DNA of 64,000 nt from Nephromyces sp. MM_2019 (taxonomy: Eukaryota; Apicomplexa; Aconoidasida; Nephromycida). The DNA lies in NCBI GenBank assembly GCA_015657535.1, contig JADHZB010000759.1, positions 103,572-167,571 of the forward strand, in the 5' to 3' direction. The position numbers and the translations under genes were made by a program. The notes under the pieces were generated by a model that had not been told where the DNA came from, did no database searches, and saw nothing but the letters and a program-made list of their open reading frames with translations. Positions 1 through 13,700 of the stretch are shown piece by piece; position 1 is the stretch's first letter; each line of letters begins with the position of its first letter.

Positions 1-2856
1 GCATATTCTTCGCTTTTTCCACACTTCATGCTTGATATAAATATTTTTACTCTAAACCCTTTACTGGAAATAAATTCCGTTGAGCGATACCACAACTGCG
101 GGCATTCCCGCCTACCGCATGCGCTACAAATTCGCTTATTTTTAGAGTAATCACCATTACAGTTTAATTTTTGCCATCGGGAGTTGGCGCCAAAAAGCGC
201 TTATCAATGATTTCGGCCGCTTGTAACCACAGGAGCTCATGTCAACATCCTACCACAGTCTTCCTCAGCTGAAAAATTGCCTAGCGACTCTTCAAAAGCA
301 TGTTTCTTTCTTTTGGAATGGAAAGTGATACCAATCCCCCCTATAGAACTAATATTTTATCTCATGAATTCTCATCCTCGTTGAATCATTCATGAGTGAA
401 TACTGTTGCAAAATAGCAGGCGGAATGTTCCAATTCAATCCCACCGTATGTTGCAACATATATTGATTTCTTCAGTTACTAAATGATGAATCGCTGCTAC
501 CCAGCCGGGACGTCACTCGAGCCTTCTGGTTTGCTGTAGATCTTCCGGTTCTCCTACCAATCAGCCTTCTCTTAGTAAGCACATTTATTCGGTAAGTAGT
601 TTCTTCCTGCTTCACGAAAGTACTGCAATCCTAACAGCGTTTTTTAAACGATTTACTAGCATTTCACTGCATTGCGCACCAAAAATTTATTCATATTTAG
701 AGTGCCTGGCAAGTATTTTGAGCTTTAGAAAATCATATGGATGTCAAAAAAAACTTCACCACCTGCAATGGCGAATTCTGTTCCCAGTAGCTTGTCTAGC
801 AAAGGAATCGAGCAAAATCTGATAGCTACAGGACTACAGCAAAATCCAAATAAGAAACTGGTGCAAATCCAGCTCATAATCAATATGCTGAAAACCTGAT
901 GTCTTCAATATAAGAGCCCTCAGAGTTCCCTTAGTTAGAAAAGGAAGGAGCGGTACTCCGATGGCCTGAAATAATATTGGTATCACGTATATATATTTCT
1001 CTAGGCAGCAATTCTACTCGAGGATAAAAGCACTATCAAATTGGTTAATTCTGGTTTATATGATAAGACTGAGAATTATCCTTGTAGAGTAAGAGGCAAC
1101 CAGTATCTCCTCATATCAAATATAGTGTATGTGCTAGATGATTAATGGACAGACTTATGCTTTTTCAGGAGGAGCCGCGCTCGCGAACGCAGTCTGAAGA
1201 AAGATTTCTTGGAAGGAAAACCTTTCAGTAAAACTATTTGAGCTAGTTGAGCTCGTTACTCATCCCCTATGTAAAGTTGAATCCTCGGGATGTAACTCTC
1301 TATGCAGCGTTCCAGCATAGCAAACCTACGTCGAGACCCGTAGTGTAGGCTTTCCCAAAAATTAACTCTGACTTTGCTTTCGTCTATGTATTGAAGGTAT
1401 TACAAGCACAACTTGTTAATAGCAATAAAACTAGCTGCACCTAACGAGGTAAATAACACATACAATTTTCCTGAATCGATTAAGGTAATCCTTGACAGTG
1501 TTTGGTTATGCATTAATTCTTAGATCAAGCGGTGGAAATGGATTAGCTAGCTACCTAAGTTCTTTAGTGCAATAAGTGCTCACTTTATACAATGGAACTC
1601 TACTTGATACTAAGAATTTTGTACCGCGATTTTTCGCCCATCTTTCTCTATAAACAAATCCTATTGACTGCCACTCCATCTACCCTGTGAAATTATTAAA
1701 GAGTACATTTAAATAATACGAAGTGCACCCTTTCGTGCGAGATCTTGGGTAAAAACACAATTGTAAATATGAATTCGTCCAGCGTCAGTTTTGTGCCTGG
1801 AGAATAACTACGATTACTACTAAAAATATTCACGGAGTCCAAAACAAAGAATTGGGAGCATCTTTTTGGTAGTAATTTGAAATTTCATGGCATGACCTGT
1901 CTTAAGATTTCAGCATCATAACCCAAGTTAGCTTTTAACTATTAGGTTTGCTGATAGAAGTATTTATTGATGATACCATCCATATTCACAGGGAAGGCTT
2001 GATTTTGCATGGTTGTTTAATTGCAGGCAAAGGCAGCGACGTTCACAATCAAAGTGGTCTGTTGGTCTTCTCATGCACAATAAAATAATGTACTTCAATG
2101 CGAAAAAAAACTTAATTAAGCAGCTCAAATGTGTCACAAGGATCCAACATAGTGTTGATATTCTATTGCCCAGTTTCCTCCACCTGCTAACTTAAAAAAT
2201 TCAACACAGATCAAGTTAAGATTGTAGTACGGCTTTTCAAATGTATGCCTTCTACGCCCATATAGGTCAAAAACTGTAGGCAGCCATCTGTATGATGCCG
2301 AGATTTTAAATGCAAGTTGCAGGCATAGTGCACATGACCTTCATTTTTTAGATTGTGGAAAGCAAGTAGAAAACTTGAAACACTAACAATAACTGCTCTA
2401 TCGAAATTGATTGAATGAATCTGCGCTTCAAATTAGACTGCTTAAGCCAAGTCATGGTATGATAGTGAAATGCTTAAATAAAGTTTAAAATTATTTCAAT
2501 TCGTGCTCTCTTTACTCGAGCATAATTAGTATAGCACTTTCAAAGCGGGGAAGACTCAGCTCTTGATTTAAAACCGGATTTTTTTCTGGCGCATGATCAA
2601 AGCATGACCACAATATTTTTATTTTGGGAGATTATAAAAGAATATATGCTCGGGTAATCAGGTAACCAGTTAAATGTGTTAACATTATTCTCTTTTTTAT
2701 TTGTGCACAGAATTATGGGTCACCTAACGCAATATTAATCGATTAACTCATTTAGACCAAACTTTTTACCAGTATGCTCAATTAACAAAGTGGCTCAACT
2801 TTTGCAAGTAAACCTAGTGAAATACGCATTTTTGGATACTAAACCCCCCGCAGCAT
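1..2856. other. Left flank, no gene recognised
   Basis: I see no convincing coding exon, structural RNA or repeat in these 2.9 kb. The longest open frame is about 60 codons (2013-2195, plus), has no recognisable motif and is of a length expected by chance. The right part probably holds the 3' untranslated region of the minus-strand SNARE gene that ends at 2857. Confidence 0.5.
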
Positions 2857-4624
2857 CTACCAACTAACTTTGGAGGATTTTATAAGATCATAAAATAGGA
2901 TAATGCACGCAGCTATGGTGAAAAAAAGCATCATCCATATATTAATCGATGAATCGTTTGTGGCAGCCGCCTTCATATTATCAGTACCGTCAGTTACAAG
3001 TCTTGTAGTCTCATCTAGTACAGAAATAACCTGGTTACTTCTTTCGGCTTGTTCATAGACCTGTTGCAGCATACATACAGGGTATTGCAGAATTATTCAT
3101 GCCTATAATTTGAAGTTACTCGTATTTCCTTGGAAATGGGAATAGAAGCAAAGAAAATAACACTCATTAGAATCCAGATTCAAGCATGGTAAAAGATCTT
3201 TAGAAAATTGTAAGCAAGTTAACAAAGAAAAAAAACTAGTGAGAATGAAAATAATGTACGTGAAAGTATGAATCAAAACTGCTTAGGAAGAAAGTGAAAG
3301 AGAACAAAGAATATCTTAATCAAGCCTGTTTCGTATTGCGATAAAAGCACAGTGACTACTGGTATCACTAGTAAGAAAGCGCAAATAGCAGTGAAATAGA
3401 TATGTAGGAAACCGTCTTTTTGACCCAAGGAGTAGATGAGGAAATGTATGGCAAAAAACAGCGATTTCTGCATGTATTGCTTGCCTACTACAACCAGCGG
3501 GATTGAATCATTGAGGAGCTAAATATGCTCAAATCACATGGCAAGCAGCTTTCTTTAATTTGGTGCTAGTACTAAAGATAAAACTTTTCAGCTTATCGAG
3601 AAGCCGGCGAACAGGGCTATCAAGAAATAAATACTTAGCGGAAACAAAGGCTTTATTTTGCGCGTGCACTAGCCACAAGTCATGCAATACGCAAATACGT
3701 TAACAGGGAAGCTCGGCTACAACTAAGGCTAAAACTGCCTACCTCCGCAGCAAAGATATCCAAAATAGCAGATATTTGCCCCAATTTCGTACTGGAGTGT
3801 ACAATAGCAGCCATATCTTCTTCTCGGCGAGCAAGCAGCATTGCTGCCTCATTGTCCAGAAATTCTGGGACTGCAGTTCCACTATGTGAGAGAATATCCC
3901 CCATGTTTTTACTATCAATAAAATCATTTTGTGCTGCATTCTGCTTTATTTCTTTATTCTTTCCAAAATTTGTGGCGAGCGTGAGTTTTGCATCGTCCAT
4001 ATTTCCGGAGTACGGCACACTATTCAGAGCTACTTTCCTGTCCCCGGGAACTATCTCATTTTTTGAAGCGAGAAAGTAAGCCCTCAAACTAACCGCATCC
4101 ACTTCTTTATATCCACATTTTCCCCCATGTCTTCTACGGATACTGCAGAAGCTCTTTGATATCAATGCAGTGTTAGGTGGCTCCATTGAGAAGACTGAAG
4201 TTAACGAACTCCCCAAAGTATGCTCCGAACTTATGAGTAGTTGCTCGAGATACTTAAATTTGGAAGACTCAACGCTTAAAGCTTCCACAAGATCTTCAAC
4301 TATTGAATTACGTACTTTCGAGTTACCTTGAGCCACGGAAAAACCGGACACTTCATTTGCTTCATTCTTAAGTATCTCAAGCATCAAGTAGCAGTGGCTG
4401 AGCTTTGCACCCTGCTTACTGAAAGCTATCCTATCAACCGGGTAGCTTAAGGAAGATAAAATTTTGGAAAACCCATGTATTTCTGTCTTCAAATTACGAG
4501 CATGCGCCACGAAACTGTCTGGCTGAGGGTTGAAATAGTGCTTGGGATACAACGCCTTGCCATGGTACTTACCCGTCAAAGATTGCTGCTCGCAAAGAGC
4601 GCGGAATTCCGTGGTTCTCTCCAT
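2857..4624 (-). CDS. Qa-SNARE, syntaxin-18/Ufe1 (SYP8) or syntaxin-5 type
   Basis: A tail-anchored syntaxin for membrane fusion at the ER or early Golgi. There are two exons, 4624-3743 and 3060-2857, joined in phase 0 across a 682-base intron (donor GTAGGC, acceptor CAACAG), giving 361 residues. It begins MERTTEF, which resembles the DRTxEF peptide by which Golgi/ER syntaxins bind the SM protein Sly1. A helical N-terminal region follows, then a SNARE motif at about residues 265-330 with the zero-layer glutamine at Q298. The membrane anchor is at about 335-351 (WMMLFFTIAACIILFY), with a short tail after it. With this junction the spacing from the zero layer to the anchor matches plant SYP81 exactly as I recall it. 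An in-frame ATG lies 13 codons upstream at 4663, but I chose 4624 because the peptide motif then sits at the N-terminus. The anchor and tail look more like syntaxin-18; the N-terminal peptide also fits syntaxin-5. I am sure of the Qa-SNARE class and less sure of the subfamily. Confidence 0.85.
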
Positions 4625-7600
4625 ACTTAGGGGGAGGATGGAGAGCAAGCAACCCATGAACACTCATGCTCAGCCGCGAAGGCAAAATGATACTTTAGAG
4701 TATCGTCGACATATGTATAATACCCATGTTGAAACATCAAGCCGTCTGGAAAATCGGCAGATCATTCGAGAAAATTAAAGGAACACATGCCATCTCTGTT
4801 AGCATTTTCGTCCGCATAAAGCAAGACTGAAACTTGATGTACTGCAAATCACTCTAGCACTCAGAGCTATTGAGTTCGGCAGGGATCATTTCAAAAAATG
4901 CGTAATCAAGAAAAAATTGAGCGAAGCCGCTGACCGCGAAGGGCGTCAATCCAACTGCTAGCTCAAGCGCGGGTATTAAATGAGAGTGTGCACCCATTTA
5001 GGGATTATGTTTATACAAACAATCCCATGCTTGTGGAAAAAGCGCTACATGGTAGCAGTGTCCCCCGAAACCATACAAATGGCAAGCTCGTCGAAATCCA
5101 CAAGCGGTAGAATATATCTAGCTCTTTCAAACATAGAAGCAATGATTTAAATTGAGTGTACCTTAGTGCCCGTGGCCCTAGAGAATATACCAAAGCTAAA
5201 CGTATTCCTCACGGTTATTGCTTGCCCTGCTGAAGACGCTGTAGGACATGTTTAATGAAACGCACGGCAAAGCATAATAAGCTATATCTCTGCAGTATTG
5301 CACGTGCCTGCTTTTGGTTGCTCACCCTTACAGAAGGTGAAACATGACGCACAGTAGGCAAACTTTAACTTCTTTTTCATACGTTTAGCCAACATGCTCT
5401 GTAAAATTTCAGCGTTTGCATGCAGTACCTTTTACATTTGGCAGCATGTCCGCCTACCGCTGCACCGAATACAAACTGAGGCACGCGTAATGGGAGCATT
5501 CGTTGAGATACATATAAAGGTTGCTTGGATAGGGGTTATCGCACATTACGCTACTTGTTAGCTGGCAAATACAATATGATAACACCCCTTGGGGCTGGGC
5601 AAGAAGCACTGCCCACGTATTGCTTACAAAGCACTCACAGCCAAACGCTTACAACGCAAGACATATCGAGGGCTTGCTAAAATTCAGGTCATCCAAGGCA
5701 CACATCGTATAAGCATTGGTAACTTTACATACATGGCCACGACGTATGAATAATATTACCCTGAGACTGCTATGCTTATCATAATTTCTCTTGTATCTCC
5801 ACGGCAGTGTCTTCATAGCGGGAAATGCGAGGATTTACTTCGGCATGCCCCCAAAAAAAGCTGAAAATCTTCTGCTTTTTTTGTTGTTAATTCTCGCAGT
5901 ATCCACCTTTTAAGTCGAACACGATCGAACCACAAAATCCGCCAAAGTAACCAAGTTGCCGCTCAACTCTGAGGCTTGTCCCTAGGTTGCTTCCAGCTCT
6001 TGCCTGCACATATTTGGCAGCAATTAACTTATACTTGAGGAGCCCATGTAAACGGGGATGTTACAGCGATTTCATAACCGTGCCATATTCTGTGTCATAT
6101 TTTACTTCTTCAAGTTGCGTTCCTCGCCTTCCAAGATCAACGAGTATGACCTCCCCATCTAGATAATATGCACCACTATAGAGCGTTTCACTACTGCAAG
6201 GCATATCCTCGAAGGTGAAAACGGGCTGGAAAGGCGCCTTCATGATATCGTTTTCCGTTTGACGTTATGCTGAATCCAAAATCATACGAATGTCTGGCAG
6301 TGAAAGTCATCCATTTGTTAACGGAAAAATATGAAGTGTCTTGGCGTATTGCTACGTAGCTTTGGCTCCTGCAGTTCACATGGCTCATATTACCCACCAT
6401 GCGCCATAAGTAAAGTAAAAACCTGTTGGTTAGGTGCGTAGTAATGAGTTCTACCGTCTATCAAGGAAAACTAAGTCTAAACACGGCAACGTAGACTAGC
6501 TTTAATTCAATTAGACAGCGCAACAGCCTTTAACCTCGCGATCTTAGGCATGTATATCCTTAGCAATCTTTCCAAGTTCAACACGACTGAACGCTGGTAG
6601 CACAGCAGCCCAGAAGGTCCTCACTACGCGTAACATCTCACAGTATTGCTAAGGGAAAAAGTATAAACTAGTGCAAGGTATCATGAGACACTATGTTTGG
6701 ATGCATTTATGACACTCTTTCGCATGTGCAGACCCGGGAACAAGGAAGAATATCGGCATGTACATGCCTTTAGCGTAGCTTATTCACCGTAGAAAAGCAC
6801 TGAGCCAGACGTTTAAAAGTCCTACTCAGACCAGGGAAAGCGGTGGAAAAATTGACGCCGCGGTCATAGCGAGAGTAAGCAAAGAACCTCAAATATTTCA
6901 GGACAACTCTAGGCCACGGAAATTTCGTATTTCAGCAATGGTTAGGGAAATTTTAAACTGTAAGCGGTATATCGTGCCTAATTTTACGTGAAGACTATAA
7001 CAACTAACCCCGTGATTGGATACCACTTCATGATAAAATGCCGACAAGTTGAAGCATAACATTGTATTGCAAACACTGTACTAGAACCCCACGCTTGTAA
7101 CAGCTCTCACAGAGATGCAAGATGTAACTTGGCTCGCCAAAGACCACAAGCCTGCACATGACGCTATGTTACCGATACGGGGGTCCTAGAATATCTTCCG
7201 ATACACAAGCGATATTCATCTCATCCATATAAGGAACCACGATGAGTCTGTTACTGCCATGATATAAGAGCCAGTGGGAAAGAATGCTAATCGTCATGAG
7301 GGCTCAGTTCGATGCAACTTTTAAATTACCATATGGCTATGGATAACTCATTAAAATCGAGATTTCCTTGCACGGTAAGGGAGGCCACGTGCGCAGACAG
7401 GGTCCATGCTCTCTATAGTAATTAAGAGAACAGAGGCATGCAGCCTCACTCCGATGTGGCGGCAAGTGCAGTGACTTGATATCATGCTAGAATTCAATAA
7501 GGCTCCAAAAGGACAGTCCAAAAAGACCTAAATCTAAGCTCGGGTAACTTGTAATGCTCACATAAGCTAATCTTACGCAATACATAGGGGCGCTCGACAT

Positions 7601-10600
7601 GGCTTTCTGGCAGCAAGGTCACGCAGCACTCCACATTCGAACCCACAAAATTAAAGACAAAAAGACGCCAATCATAATGGTAAAGTCCTGTAACGAATGC
7701 AGAGCTGAAGCACGCATTCATGAAAAATACCCTAGTCTACAACTCGCCAAGGAAGGGCCAAGTATGCCATACAATGATTTGTGTCAACATGCTGATATTT
7801 CGGCGCCATATTTAAATTCAAAAACATAATTAAGAAAATTTTATACGGAACCCATGCAAAAACCTCCAAGCTTACCTGTGATGAATGGAAGAAAAGTTAG
7901 CTTAGTACTAAGGACAAGTTATAAATGCAACCACTAGAGGTACAAAATTAGCATTTTCACTCATAGGATAGGGCTGCAACAAGGGAAATTACAATTAACC
8001 TGTCATCGCTAAGCTTGGACTGTCCCATTACGTCCAGAACAGTCTTAGTAAAGCGAAGACTTGCCATAAAATAAGATCAGAAATCACAGGTCCTTCAGAG
8101 CATACACTTTAAAACCGCATGCTATGAACTATGCAACAGCTTGCAATAAACGCACCGCATAACGGGGACGCATGAATCTAGGGTTCTGAACGCGGAAGAA
8201 ACCGTATCGTTAGGCTTGCTTGAACAACATCTTGAGCATAGTAAACAGGTTAGTAAGATTATTTCCCGTTATTTCTTAAGCTACTTCATAGCAAAATTAA
8301 GCTTTCCCAACTCAGACGAATACAGCTGTCCACTATGTGCATATATTTAAGAGCACGGGATCCATTCATAAACGAATCGTGACACGTAAAATTGGAAGAG
8401 ACAGCAGAAACAGAGGGCGCTTGGGTTCCAAACTCTAGGGACCAGCTAAATGGGCATGTGGCTTCTGACTTCATGTATAGCATTATGATATGTAAACTCA
8501 TTGCTGAAGCACCTGAGAGCTGCTAGAGTACCAAGATTGCCAGCAGTGATGAACCTATGAAATTGAATTCCTTGCAACTGCCAATCGGGGTCACACGTAA
8601 AATTAAAAAAGGATCAAAAACTGATGCTAATATCATTAATAGTTCATTTGAATCTAGGTTAAACTATAGACGACTTCCACGGGTAAATAATCTTTTTATA
8701 CTAGTTAATAACGAATAGGTGCTCTTACACCGGAAAAATGGCAGTGACATGAACAAATGAGATGAAGCAAGCAAACATCTGGGACAGAAATACTGCCAAG
8801 AGCTGCAAATAACTGTTCGACAGAGCTAATACATAAATATTGGACATAGGCAGCCAATGTATTGGTAGAACAGGCGCATAAGCTGCAGCCTTGAATCACC
8901 GAGTCAAAGCCTCAATGCTTAAAACCCACATGGACAAACTTCTTATGAGTAAGTCAGTTATCGTTGGCATAACTGAGCGTATAGAAGGCAGAGCTTAATA
9001 AGCACATCAAATGTTATAAGCGATGATGGATCATTCCGACAGCAACAGCCAAGAGCATGTACGATCTTAGGCATATACTAAGGCGATCAAATTGCCAATA
9101 GTTAAATTAGAAGTGTAATAGTTAAGACAACATTCCAAAATATCACAAAATAAACGCAATTATCTGCTATTTACTGCTTCAAGCATTATTGGAAAGGCAA
9201 ACCTGCCTTCCTTAAAGCAACATGTGCCAGGGTAGCATTACAGTAACCTACTTATTAATATAAAACGCATGCAGGGCTTGCATAGATACTAAAACAGACA
9301 TAAAAATAGCACCGTTGATACCCTAATTTTCCATTGATAGTGCCTTACAATTGTAGGCGCTCCTCTCCGTGTAAAAAGAACGCAATAAGTGATAATTTGA
9401 AACCAAAATGAGTTTGTTTGAATGAAAGAAACGCGATACATTTGCATAATAACCAACAAAGGCGCATGCTGGCTATTTCATCGCAAGGAAACAGAACATC
9501 AAAGAATGGAAAAGGATACATTTTAAAGCAGTGTCAAACGAAGGAATGCGATCCATTGTCACATTCCATTCTGGACTTAACACTGGTCTAGCACGTGAAA
9601 TAAAGCAGAAATTTATCATATATATTCCAAAAAAGTACCCATACTTGAGGATACAAAGGTATACAAGGAAAGGCTAAGAACAACAGAGACATTACCAACT
9701 AAAAATCAACGACAAGGAAAATATCTAGAGGGAGCTGCGTGGCTCTTGCAAGCATCACGCCAATTAGATGTTCACATATAAATGCATAACATATTGTAAC
9801 ATGGTTAACGTTAATCGCCAAACTACATAACCAGGTGCTACCTTCAGTTTCAAGGAAATAAAACTCTGGACCAGCGCAATTCACAGAATTCAAAGAAGCC
9901 ACAGCAAGACAGGGGCTATTAGCAGTAATGCACACACAATCAGACCAAGTAATGCACTTCGAATTAGCACAAAATCGCAACCATTTGGCTACATAATGGC
10001 ATAAATATAATAGAAATAAAAAAGAACTACGATTTCAATGAAAGACTGTGATAACAATTTACTAGACGGAGTTAAACTCACGGTATAAACAATATATATA
10101 GGAATTCACTCTAATAAGACACTCAGTATCATATCTCAGCGAATAAATTGGCAAGACAAATAATCATTCCGCCAAATTATTGACTACTAATCACGAGACA
10201 ATGTGAGGAAATGTTTGCTACCAAAGAGAAGAAAGTATGAAATTAACATCATGTGGTGCAAATTGGGTTTACTGCGCCAAGACAAAAAAAATAAACGAAG
10301 GACTACATTCGTCAGGCTTGCTTTCATAGAAAAAATCGGAGACTATCCAAACAAATAAAAGAGGAAGTATTGAAGGCAGACGTGATATCTCTAATTCTTT
10401 GCTTCCATTTCTCGCCTGAATCTTGACTAAAACTTTTACCATGTGTGAGATACAGACACTAAACTCAATCTATAAGCTTTCATCAACGCCAAATTGATAT
10501 AATCACCAATATACATAGATAATTAGCATAAAACATGCAAATTTGACCAGCTCCAGTGATGTTCTTGCGAAACTTTTTTACAGATATATACTAAGAATTT

Positions 10601-10742
10601 GTCCACAGCAAAAATAAAAAAGCATACAATAAAAGTTGCAAGCATTGCACTGCAAGGTTTTCCTCCAAGCGAATAACCAGTGATACTCCTACGAAAGCCT
10701 CTTCGCCATCCAAGTTCGGGTTAGCCAACAGGAATAGTTCGA
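4625..10742. other. Spacer between the two SNARE genes, no gene supported
   Basis: From 4.6 to about 8.6 kb the composition is even between strands and open frames stay below 80 codons, so I read this as intergenic. From about 8.6 to 10.7 kb the plus strand is A-rich, like the introns of the minus-strand gene to the right. This part may be transcribed, as 3' untranslated sequence or an unrecognised exon. Short minus frames at 9699-9980 and 8705-8899 have no recognisable domain and I do not call them. Confidence 0.45.
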
Positions 10743-13700
10743 TCACAGCAGTACTTTGCGATATATGCAACAATAAAAAATAAAACTGATCAGCAGCAAG
10801 ATCCCACCACCATATGACGCCTTCCTCTGAAGCCAAACACGGAATTAACATCACGAGAAATAACAGGAGCACTTAAGAGCACTACAGAATTGAGAGTACC
10901 ACATGCTTATGAAAGCGTCACGAAGACATCAATAACCCAGGAAAAAACTTTGCAAAGTACAATAGCTGGCAAGATTGAACATTAAAATGCTCAAAAATAT
11001 GCCCAGGACAAGTCAGGTTACGTCATTGCAACACTTTCATTGTGGAAATGAACGAACTCGTAGCAACATCTTAACAGGCACTCTCATTATCAAGTCAATT
11101 TTATCAAAAAAATTGTCCATGAGCATGCATATTTACCATCATGGCAACAAAACGCGCCTTCTTTGTCCGTTTCAGCTCATCAATAGCATCATCTGATTAA
11201 GAAAGAGAACATTCATGTCATTGGAAAAGAATTTACAAAGTAAATAGGAAATCACTCATGTTAAATCATGATAATATTTCCAGCAGACGATGGGTAAAGA
11301 TCTAGTAATGCACAAGCTGCAAAATTATATGAGCTTGAATCACATTCCACTTCGTTTCCACAGCAAGTAGCATATATATAATTAGCAATGTAACCATTTC
11401 TGGGGAAAAACAACACGCACAAATCCATAAAACCACACAAACACACAAAATATCTGCGAGAAACATTTGAAGACTACATATGTGCCGGAGCAATTCAACC
11501 TTGCACAGTCGAGTCCGCATTTTCGAAAATTTTTTTTCATGATAAAGCATTTACAATTGTGTCTTTCGCGTAGTTTTGAGGCGCTTTGGACGTCGACACC
11601 GGGTACCAAACAGAAAAATGTCGGCAAAAGTAATCTAAAGCTTTGAAGAAAATATAGCAAGTTTTACTCTAGCAATAGTACGTACCAACTTCTGTCGATA
11701 ACCTTCACAATCCAAAAAATAAAAATGCAGTATAAAATCCTGGCACGCCTCTTCAACGCATTCTAATGATCTTACCACTTGCAACACATTAAAATGAATA
11801 ACGGACATCACAACTAAATTACCAGAAATTACTATTTAATATTAACGGATTCAGTTACTACTTTTTCTGTATTGGTAATTAAACTTTTTTACGATTCCAA
11901 CTTACAGGTCTCTAAAATATTGGCCCAATAATATTCATGTACAAAGCAATGGCGTGAATAAGAGGATGAAAAATAAGAATTTCTCCATCATACCTGAAAA
12001 AAGCTTCGTCTGGGTAACCGCAAGTTCGATATCATCCAAGGAAGCCTCTTGCTCACCGACTATGATTGCCAATTCATTGAAAATTTGATTCAGTTCTAAT
12101 ACGCCTGCACGTGGTGGGACAGCATCAAAAATTTATCGCACTGCATACGATAGGAAGAAAAAAACCGTGCGAAAAAAGGAATCTCAGAATGCTATCAAGC
12201 TGGAAACAAATACAGGAATTCAAAAACTAATAAAAAAGCATTTTCCGGTTGATGATTCTTAAAAAACTAACCGGCTTCCAGTTTTTTAATGTCAGTCCAC
12301 TTGTTCCGAATATCATCCATAACAACGTTAAGATCGTCAACTCCCTGAGTATAAAAAGAAACTCGGATGATATCAAAATAGGTAGAAACACGAGCATAAA
12401 ACTCAGACAAAAAAGAGGATTCCAACATGTTCCAAATAGATCCATACCAGGTGGTAAAAATAATGGTAAAAGGGGTAAATATGTGTTTCACTTTAGTTAG
12501 AAAAAGCAGCTTGTTACTGCAAGGTTAACACAAGAAAAATCATGTAAATAAACTAAAAATGGAGCAACTGAAAAAAAGGCCATTGCAAAGAGACCCAATT
12601 AAAGCGAAGCATAAAATAACGACAATTATTTCAAAGGATACACACCAGATTTTCATTAGGTTGAAAATAACCTAGTAATCAAACAGTGCAAATAGTATAT
12701 TTTTTCACTGTAAAGAGTAATACAACGTCACAACATACTGTAAATTCAAGCAGCCTAAACCCAAATACCTGAGACAAACTTGTAGGCAAAAAAGTTTTAT
12801 CAATCTTATAAAAAAGCAAACAAAATTGACAGCCTACAACCAAAAAAGGCTGAGTGACATACATCGCCAAAATAGAACTTGATTAAATCTCCTGACGACT
12901 TATGACCTGCCTCCATTATCGATGAGACATCAGCACTCGTAGCATTTGGATAAACTGAAGACACAGCATCAATTGGTGGCATTTGAAAAAAAAAGGTCAG
13001 CACAAGGTGGGGGGGGTGGCAGTCTAACATAGGCAACCATTTCTAACACAATTTGTTAGTTTACTGCAGTGGTTTACTCCTTAAAAAAGTACAGGAAATA
13101 AGTGGCACTCTGCTGAAAAGAATGGAGATTACGTATTGAATTATACCCAAAAAAAACTATATTCACCGATGCATTGAATAAACTAGCTGGTAAGCTATAA
13201 TACAAGCAACATAACCAACACCAATGTATCAAAGGCTTTAAGCACAGATGGCGACAGACTTGAAGAGGGAGTAAAAAAAGTTAAAGCCCCAAATTTCACT
13301 CCTTATAAAAACCCAAGTCATTTTCTTATCAACATGCGCCGAAACTTTCACATTGGGAGGTTTAAATCAAACCTATTTCGCATGTGGAAGTCTAATATAA
13401 TTATGCAATAAGGCACCTTGTAATTCTGTGCAGGATATTTAATGCAGCGACCAAATAAAGCATAGAGACTTCATCTAGATCCATAAAAAAAGATGCATTT
13501 TGACAAAATTTCGGGTGCAAGATAGCTTGAATTCCCCCAAAAAAAGCTTAAAGAGACTTTACAAAGAAACCACCATAAGAATAGCACATGAGTTCAAACA
13601 CACAAATAATTTAGGTAATAAAATTTTCCTAAGATGACCAAAATAAGCTTAAGAATCAGTGCTTTCACACAGAAATTTACCAAAATCAACAAAAAATCTA

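Noticed and set aside
7636..7660. A minus-strand GGGTTCGAAT resembling a tRNA T-loop
   Set aside because: The flanking bases do not form a T-stem and no acceptor stem, D-arm or anticodon arm is present.
10591..10872. Minus-strand frame of 93 codons with a hydrophobic end, first considered as the syntaxin tail
   Set aside because: Its phase does not fit the preceding exons. A different frame of the same stretch (10826-10743) gives an anchor at the right distance from the zero layer and fits the phase.
11382..11660. Minus-strand frame with a peptide around VQSASKLRERH, considered as the second half of the SNARE motif
   Set aside because: No AG acceptor precedes it in the required frame, and the alternative exon 11702-11668 fits both phase and spacing.
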